Shown: piece after piece, positions 56,905 to 64,000 of the stretch
Layout of the letters: every line of letters starts with the position of its first letter
Numbering within the stretch: the first letter of the stretch is position 1
Source: Diaporthe sp. PMI_573
Lineage: Eukaryota > Ascomycota > Sordariomycetes > Diaporthales > Diaporthaceae
NCBI GenBank assembly: GCA_021399435.1
Contig: JAJTUP010000001.1
Span: forward strand, 2,542,001 to 2,606,000
Reading direction: 5' to 3'
Length of the DNA stretch: 64,000 nt
Notes under the pieces: generated by a model
The model's database searches: none
What the model was told of the DNA's origin: nothing
Seen by the model: only the letters and a program-made list of their open reading frames with translations
Made by a program: the position numbers and the translations under genes

Positions 56905-58847
56905 TTAATGCTCGAGCAGGCGCAAGCTACCCTGGACGACCACGTTCTCCAGGATGGATCCTGGCGGGATGTCGATGGTGCTGCCCTCGGTGGCAACGAT
57001 GATGACGGTGCCCTTGAGCGTCACGCCGCGGCCCAGGTTGACGGCACCGGTGATGGTCAGGTGGTCCAGCTCAATGATCCTGGGGATGGAGGGGATGTGC
57101 TTTTGGAAGTCTGAGACCTTCTTAAAGTCGGAGCCCAGCTTGATCAGGGGCGCGTCGCCGAAGCGGCTGGCGCTCATCTGCAACTGACCGTGCTTAACGG
57201 CGTACAGGTCGGACTTGACGAGCATCAGGTCGGAGCAGGTCTTGACGGGCAGGAAACGGCGACGGGGCACGTTGACACCGTGCGCGTTGCCGAAGTGGCG
57301 GATGGCGGCACCGACGGCGGTCTCAAGCTGGACGATGCTGATGTCGCTCTCGCCCTTCTTGTCGCCGGGGATGGACTTGCCGTTGGGGATGATCTCCATC
57401 TCGAGCTCGTTGTTCTCGACGACGCGCTTGATGGCCTTGATGTTCATCCAGATGTTGTTGGTGTTGAAGTACTTGAACTTCTTGATCGACTTGAACTCGT
57501 TGACGTGCTCCTTGGGGACCTGGGCGATCTCCAGCAGGCGCACAGAGCCCTCGTAGTCGATGATGGTACCACCCTTGACATCGGCCTTGGTCTTGTTGGT
57601 CAGCTCCATGACGTACTCGGACTTGCTCTCGAACATGTGCTGCAGGATGCGCAGGTCGACGACAGCGCCCAGGTTGTCGACGTTGGACAGGAAGATGACC
57701 TCGATTCCACGCTCAATAAGCTTGTCGAGGATTCCGGAGTTGTAGAGGGACTCGAAGACGTCACCGTGTCCAGGAGGGTACCACTCGTTAATAGGAGAGT
57801 CATAGCTCTTGGGCACGGGCAGCAGGGAGTCCTTGTGGATTCTGGGGTATCGGGACTGGTTGAAGGTGAGGATGTCGACGTTGTGGCCCTCGTACTTCTT
57901 GATGATGGCCGCGGTGTCGTCGTTGGTGTTGAACGAGTTCATCAGGATGAAAGGCACGTTGGTGCCATATGTGCGGTTCAGGTACTCGACCTGACGGACC
58001 GAGAGGTCCAGGAAGGACATGCCGTCACGGACCTCAATGACGGACTTGGGACCAACACAACCCATGGAGGTACCCAGACCGCCGTTCAGCTTCAGGACAG
58101 CAAGCTTGTTCAGGAACTCGACGGAGTCGGTGTTGGCCAGAGCATCGTAGTCAACCACCTGGCCCTCAGCTGGGGGCGCAATGCGGTCCCAGTCGACAGA
58201 GTTGCCCTTGGCCTTGTCGTTGAGGTAACGGCGGAACAGGGAGAAGAAGTTGTCCATCTCGGTCTCGAACAGCTATGCAACGGGTCAGTTACAATTCACG
58301 TTGTCCTCTGGGGTAGTGTGCCTATTCACCTTCTTCTCGTTGGGGTCCTTGACAGTCTCACTGAGGGAGGTCAGCGCATTGCGCATCTGTGCCGCAGCAA
58401 TGTTGGTGGAGGTGTTCTCGAAAGCCTGTATAATATTACCGTTAGCCATATCCTATTGGTTGCGGGAAATTGTACGCATAGAAGCCCAGCCATAGCCTCA
58501 TTTCGGTAAGGTCTATGGTTCTAGCTGGATGTGGTGGTGCGCCGTTGGCGAAGGGCCCTGATGGGGTAGTTGGGTAGTTGGCTGAAAGAGCGGTGGGATA
58601 TGGCAGATGCCCACGCGCAAGCCCGCATCCAAACACCGCAAGAGAGCAGGTTCAAAAGGGGAGCCAGGTTCTCGTGGCCCACAGTGCGATTGCAAGAGAG
58701 GGCATATTCAGAATTGCATAAAGTACTAACCATGTGCGATCGAGTCTTGCCATGGTGCTTTCCGGTAAACTCAGTCTCGTCGCCGTTGCCAGTGGCGTTG
58801 CCAGGCTTGAGGTGAGAGGGCAGAGCACTCTTGATTGCTGAAGCCAT
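56905..58847 (-). CDS. UGP1: UTP-glucose-1-phosphate uridylyltransferase
   Basis: Makes UDP-glucose from UTP and glucose-1-phosphate, the precursor for beta-glucan, glycogen, trehalose and glycoprotein quality control; cytosolic. The model is complement(join(56905..58272, 58330..58425, 58731..58847)), 526 aa, the usual fungal length. Exon 1 ends [11 protein letters not shown]; exon 2 gives [20 protein letters not shown] and DPNEKK; exon 3 starts [13 protein letters not shown]. The nucleotide-binding signature [20 protein letters not shown] is intact, followed by [46 protein letters not shown] and the C-terminal beta-helix ([19 protein letters not shown]), ending [11 protein letters not shown]. 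Intron 1 is 305 bp, much longer than intron 2 (57 bp). A Ser/Thr-rich N-terminus matches the regulatory segment of yeast Ugp1. Confidence 0.97.
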
Positions 58848-61800
58848 CTTGATTGGTTTCTGCTGAGAAAATGGTTCTGGTCTGGTAGAAAGAACGCAAG
58901 TTGTCTCGGAATCACCAGGTGAGGTTGGAGAGATCGAGGCTTTTGTCTTGGGGAGGGAGCGTCGTGTTGATATCGAAAGTCAAATGGCGGGGAAGCTCCA
59001 AAGATGGCCCTCGAAGTCTCTGTGACGGAAGAAATGATTAGCGTGGGTTGACGTAATGGGAGATTGCCCCCTTCGCAGCGCCTCCTGCTGCTGGTGTGCT
59101 TCTGCCGCTTGCCATTGCCTCCACGTTGCCGCCATGTTGCCGCCCAGACATGGAGCTCACAGACGGCCAATCTTAACATTAGGCTGCCCGCTGTGGCCTC
59201 CCGGAAAGGTGGGCACTCCCACATGTAAGGGGGCGCCAGCCATATGCCGTTCGCATCACGAGACAGATAAGCCAAGAGCAGTGTCTCTGAAGTAGAACTG
59301 TCCTTGCGAAGCTGGGACACAGGGCAATGCCCAACTGGAGCTTTGTGCAGGTGTTCCATGGCAGGAGTAACAGGACGGGCGGGCAACGAGCAGTGACAGT
59401 ACGGTGAGGCGTGTCCTGGTGCAGTGATGTGGTTGAACTTACATGTCTACACTCGGGGGAGTCTGGGTATCTCGACTGACTGTTCTAAGAAGGACTTGAA
59501 GGCCAGGGACAAGGAGGAGAAGAAGAAGACAACAACAGACCGCCAGACGAGGACGATGTGGACAAGGACAACTTTAAAGATGAATGTCCAGTGGGTCCTC
59601 TGGTGCTCTGGTCCAGGGGGCGGGAAAAGAAAGGAGGCAGCTCTGCTGAGATTCAATTATACATAGTACATGGTCTAGTACCTCTGTATGGACAAGCTGG
59701 GCAAGCCACACAGTCGTTGGTCCCGGTCCTGGTGCTGCTGTGGTGGGGAAGCGGTCAAATAATGTTAGTGCACCATGTACCCCGTGGAGGTGATGCCCCA
59801 ATGGAAATGTGGTGGAGGGTGGTGCAGGGGGGGAGGTGTTCTCGTCCTCCCACCCAGGGCTCCTATTCTCGCTGCTTGTAAACAAGCTTTGGGAGAACTC
59901 AATGGAGGGGATGCCTGTCAAAAATCCCATCCAGCAGGCCGATCACTGACCAAAATAACCACTCCGGGTCCTGGCTTTTGCAAGATTTCCCATCCTCTGG
60001 CGTGCCCAGTCTCGTGAATTTGCAATTACTGTGTACTAGTAGCTGCTGTTCCATTCAACTCTTATCGGCTTTCCCCCACGAGCCCACGACGTGACATTGG
60101 AGATCGTTGAGGGGCGAAAATGGGCGAAGCTTTTAGCGTTGCTGTCATTAAATCTTCCCAACATTGGCACTTGACTGCAACCACACTCTTCCAGAAGCTA
60201 TCCCAATTTTTCGCTCATTTTGTCTCCCTCCAAGACGGGCTCACCGATGGGGCGGCCGTCCACCCGCGAGCAGTCTGGGCAGATAGGTCGGGTAGGTTCC
60301 TTCTGATGGGCGAGAATCTTACGGAACGAGGACCGTCCGCAGCGACAAGAAATCCATCCTGTGGCCAGACGACCTTATCGATCCTCTGCGGAGTTGACCC
60401 ATCATCGGACTTGAATATTGACAGGGCCGATCCCAAAATCCTAAATGGCATAAGACGACGTTGGCCGAGCCTTGCCCGCGTCCGAGATGCTTCGACCAGA
60501 GGGTCCGCGACCAAGACTTGGGTGCAGCGCACACTGGGAGGCGAGTACATCCATCACTAACGTCTCGCTGATCAACACCTGGCAGCTCCAACCGTCGCCC
60601 GATTGGGACCCCCCATGCTGTCCAACGGGAGCTAAAAACAACCTTGGAACCTGTCGAGAGGGCCACGATACCCGACATGGCGCCCGGCCGGTGGGCTGGG
60701 TGGGACAGGGGAAATTTAGGCGACTCATTCGTCTCGAGCTGTCGGAGGGCTGCGCGCAAACAGGGCCTCGTAATAATCACAAAAGTCAAGCCCTCTGTTG
60801 TCACAGTGATCATACCGTCAGGCTTCCTGGAAATGAGTACCCATTGCAGATAGACAGCCTGTCCTGGGCTGTCCCGGTAACAGCCACGCTCGCACGTAGT
60901 CCGGGTATCGTTTAAATTTGGTTCGCTGCAAATGGGGCTATGACGGCTGCTCGGTCGGGTCAAGCGCCCCTCCTGCTCTGGAAACCCCTCGGGAAGCTCC
61001 AACCAAGCAGGCGGATCCGAATCCCATCGACGCCCAGCACAGTGTAGCTTGCCGACGGTCGCTGCAGAGAGTGGATTTTGACCACAACAGAGCAGAGCCC
61101 GGCTCGCAAACCCGGCTCGGAATGCTCTTGTTCAGCCAGCCAGCCAGCCAGCATGTACATGAACAGGTCGTCGTGTTCTCCCGGAGGCGGCCGCGGGCGG
61201 CCCGTGGTCGATATCCACCGTGCATTGTTGCATGTATGTATGTGGTCGTGGCAGTGATCAACTCATGCCCCTAAAACGCCCCACGTGGGGAGCCATGCTC
61301 GCTAGGCCACGCCTACTGCGCAGGGGCGGCCGACAAACCCACGTCCAACTCCCGGACGCAACCAGCGGTGGGCCCCTTCTACTGTGTAGTCCCCTCGGCC
61401 GGGCAGGCGAGGGTGCCATCCGAGCTGCTTTGCCAACGGTCAATAGCTTCTAGAATGTCTCCATGGACTGGGCCCGCCCCGACGGGGCTCCATCCGTCCT
61501 CGTATGCCTGAGATTGACCCTTCCTAGGAGACAGGAGGGGGGTTCAGGTCCTCAACGCTACATACCATGGTGGAACCGTCTCTGACATAAATATGGCAAA
61601 CGCATAAAAGTCAAGCTTCGGCCGCCTGTGGTCTGTGAAAGCGCCACCTTATGACGCTGGCAGAGCTCATTCGCTGCGGCGTAAGCTACAGTGGGGGGCT
61701 CGTGTGAGAACTGGCCAAGTAGCCTCACAGCTGAGAAAGTGATGCATTAAGAACTGTGAGGTAAGGCAAGGTCAGCCCAGGTGAGATGGGATGAGATAGA

Positions 61801-62460
61801 GTGAGACTTGATCTAGTAGATGAGGTGAGACAGATGAAATGGAATAAAACAAAGTGAGAGATACTAGAAAGGCAAACGCAGAATGGTGTTGAGCATCGGC
61901 CGCTTTGAGGCTGTAAGTGACGCCACTCAGAAGAGTTGGAAGTGCTCTATTCGCCGCTATACAGCTGCAATACACATCTGATGCTGAATACTGACTATCA
62001 CTAAGAACTCTGATATTTTCTCATCCACTTTCAGGCATCATTTTGTTCTGACAGGTGACACATGGTGCACCTAATGATGACAACCTGTTTGTAAGCGGCC
62101 TGAGTGCAAGCCACACCACCTGTTCACAAGCCCTTCAACAAACACTCCTGTCGTCGCCAACTACACTGCCCAGCTGGCTTCAAATGGGTTGGCCCTTCTT
62201 TGTCTGACGCCCCCTTGCTTTCAAGTAGCGTGGACTGATTCCAAAGGTACCAAGGGTCGATGCAGGCTTACTTTCTGTCAAGCTGTCCACCTCACTGAGA
62301 TCCTGGCACTGAGTCTCCTGCCTGCCTCATTGGCTTGCAGCCGCACTCGTTTAGTCTTTCCTCAAAACCATTCCTCTGTTTGATAGCACTCGGTCTATTT
62401 GGGCTTACCTAGTCGTGGTGGGTTAGCTGGAATGGTGGGTTGCAGGTATGTGGACAAGCA
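58848..62460. other. Gene-free region upstream of UGP1
   Basis: About 3.6 kb. It holds the UGP1 promoter (the first 250 bp include long AG/CT runs), GCCA repeats near 61135-61155 and a purine-rich GGTGAGAT-like low-complexity stretch (61750-61860). The ORFs present (up to 227 codons on the minus strand near 60319-61002) have no conserved features. Confidence 0.5.
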
Positions 62461-62543
62461 CGCATTTGAAGCCATCATTGCTGACACCCTGTATTAGCTT
62501 TAAACCTGACAATCACGCCACATACACAAACAAAGCTGGCAAG

Positions 62544-62932
62544 ATGGATGAAAAGTGCATTGAAATGTCCAACCTGGATCCAAGAATGAAAGGTCTTGCG
62601 GACCTTCAACTGAATGATGAACCTCCTGCTCAGGGCATTGGACCCTAAGCCAAGAGCCCCCAAGGTCCTGTGAGCACGGCTCTTGGCCCTGAGATGGTGG
62701 CCATTGGTGCTACCTATACTTTGAATCTTCTGCGAAACAAAGGCGGCGAAAATGGGTCTCCATGCCACGGATGGGGTGAGGCCAAGCCCAGTCATGGACT
62801 CAATGAGACGGCAAGGCTGAGTACGGTTGCAAGGGGAATGTGCCGCAAACCAGGCGAGGTGCTTGCCTTGTGCCTTGAGGTCCAACAGAACAGCTTGACA
62901 GCAAAAGACAACATCAGGTGTACAGAATAATG
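62544..62932 (+). pseudogene. Coding-like frame broken by one TAA stop
   Basis: From an ATG at 62544 one frame runs to 62932 (about 129 codons), interrupted only by TAA at 62646-62648. Before the stop it reads MDEKCIEMSNLDPRMKGLAD; after it, VSTALGPEMVAIGATYTLNL and further. Codon choice on both sides looks protein-like, and a related short segment (YVDKHAFEAIIADTLY, about 62446-62496) lies upstream in another frame. This could be a decayed gene, an intron I have not placed, or chance. I do not recognise the product. Confidence 0.35.
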
Positions 62933-64000
62933 CTCAACGGGAATCGCCCACTGCACGAGAAGGCGGAGATGCCCTTCTTCCCATGGAACAAATGTTCAGA
63001 AGTATGTATATCGTGTTGATCCATCCCTTCCTGAGAACACCTTGCTCGGTCCACTCACAATGCGGCAGGCTTCTACAAGAAATGCATGAACGGGATGAGA
63101 AACCCGACCTCTTGCATCGGCTGAAGAAGTCTGAGCCAAGCACGGCTCTGAAACTTGCAATCAGGCAAACGACCCAACAACCAAACGGCAATCAAGAGAT
63201 CCTTCTGCCCTTGAAAGACCACATTCGAATACTGGAGCGGTTTGACCAAAAGAAGAACCAGTGGAAGAACATGAAGAACAAGCCTTTTCTTCCAGCTGTT
63301 GAAGCGCTCAGCTACTGTCTCACCTCGAGCCTCGACCCTTTTCGAATACCAGTCATCCGAACGACATTGAACAATGAGAGTGTGAAGAAGAGATAGGAAT
63401 AATTCGGATCACTCACATTAGGATCTGGTTCCGCGGTATTGGACACCAGCAAGGCACGAAAGCTGAAAAAGGAAGCGAAATGCCTTTCCTGGGCAGTGCA
63501 TTACTTATCCAGATGCAATGGATCGTCTGGTCCGCGCCTCGAAGATAGGAACAATCAATTCATGGTGGCCGGAAGAGATGCAGGACCACAGGGAACAGAA
63601 GCACCACAATGGGCTCACCATTAATGCCCATATCGAAGCGATTTTGGGTCAGAACTGGGTGGATCCTCATGTATGTTGATGCTGATCCCCTTGCATTTTG
63701 AAACAACATGACCGTCTTGTTGCTAATGCCACGCCGAAGATTGAGGCCCCCAACGCGGAACTACCAATTTTACGGTGTCTCCAGACCATTCTGTGGCACT
63801 TGCGCATTCTTTCCTGCGCAATTCATTCGCCACCTTGGGGGCCGACCACGCCGTGCTCGACCGTCTCATACCAAGAACACACGAGGCGTACTCGATTTGC
63901 TGCATGCCACATGGCGCGAAACCGGTTGTGGTCGAGAGGGTGGCTTCGGATCTGAAGATGGAGGTAGGCAATGCCTTGAAGGAGCCGACGGCGCAAGACT
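62918..64000 (+). CDS. Unresolved multi-exon gene or pseudogene reaching the right edge (partial)
   Basis: Several open segments in this stretch look coding and have splice-like borders. (a) 62918-63001 follows CAG, reads VYRIMLNGNRPLHEKAEM then PFFPWNKCSE, and ends at a GTATGT donor. (b) 63070-63396 contains LLPLKDHIRILERF and KPFLPAVEALSYCL. (c) 63467-63670 reads DAMDRLVRASKIGTINSWWP then HHNGLTINAHIEAILGQNWV, and is followed exactly by GTATGT at 63671. (d) 63745-64000 is open to the edge and reads NSFATLGADHAVLDRLIPR, then PHGAKPVVVERVASDLKMEV. I could not find acceptors that join all four in one frame, so either my borders are wrong or the gene is frame-shifted. No family is recognised. 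Confidence 0.4.

Noticed and set aside
57190..58509. 439-codon plus-strand ORF opposite UGP1
   Set aside because: Antisense shadow of UGP1, rich in Val/Leu/Asp as expected from codon complementarity.
60319..61002. 227-codon minus-strand ORF
   Set aside because: No conserved features; a competing ORF lies on the other strand.
61750..61860. GGTGAGAT-like purine-rich stretch as a tandem repeat
   Set aside because: Units are too irregular to define a period; treated as low complexity.
1..64000. CRISPR arrays, rRNA genes, telomere repeats, intact transposons
   Set aside because: None seen: no regularly spaced direct repeats with unique spacers, no 5S-like sequence, no TTAGGG runs and no transposase or reverse-transcriptase motifs.

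Overview
The window is nuclear DNA of a filamentous ascomycete (Pezizomycotina, most likely a Sordariomycete). Evidence for this is the short GT..AG introns (mostly 50-110 bp, often with a CTAAC/CTGAC branch site), GC-rich third positions, long gene-free promoters, and a gene set typical of the group: a group III histidine kinase with HAMP repeats, a HIS1 encoding only ATP phosphoribosyltransferase, a Hos2-type deacetylase and GPH/SUT-type sugar transport. I assign no species. I joined exons by reading splice junctions against conserved protein blocks and checking that each model keeps frame.

Left part (1-15.5 kb): a sugar transporter running off the left edge (minus); an 819-codon intronless gene with a Ulp1/C48-like domain that appears to lack the catalytic Cys and His (minus); HIS1 (four exons, plus); phosphomannomutase (minus); and a complete six-exon NIK1/OS-1 hybrid histidine kinase (minus). 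A 7 kb stretch at 15.5-22.5 kb has no convincing gene and holds small tandem repeats.

Middle (22.5-38 kb): an orphan low-complexity protein, ARPC1/ARC40 of the Arp2/3 complex, a U1A/U2B''-type RRM protein, ATG10 (three exons, Cys-active-site E2 of autophagy), a GH47 alpha-1,2-mannosidase with an unusual helical N-terminal extension, a five-kilobase block with a degenerate 15-bp minisatellite and an amino-acid permease (four exons), and an NTF2-like protein.

Right part (38-64 kb): a small PX-like protein with a 16-Gln run, a WW + PhoD-like phosphatase, an SLC43/Fmp42-like MFS protein, a Hos2-type class I histone deacetylase divergent from an ING/Yng2 PHD-finger protein, UDP-glucose pyrophosphorylase, and a set of coding-like segments reaching the right edge that form either an unresolved multi-exon gene or a decayed one.

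The genes are mostly housekeeping and are not a cluster. Two functional themes recur: nucleotide-sugar and glycan metabolism (PMM, GH47 mannosidase, UGP1) and chromatin (Hos2, ING). I found no CRISPR, rRNA, convincing tRNA or intact transposon. The best candidates for something undescribed are the Ulp1-like pseudoprotease, the 31 kb minisatellite, the WW-PhoD fusion, the mannosidase extension and the recurring CCTAGGTA palindrome-like motif.
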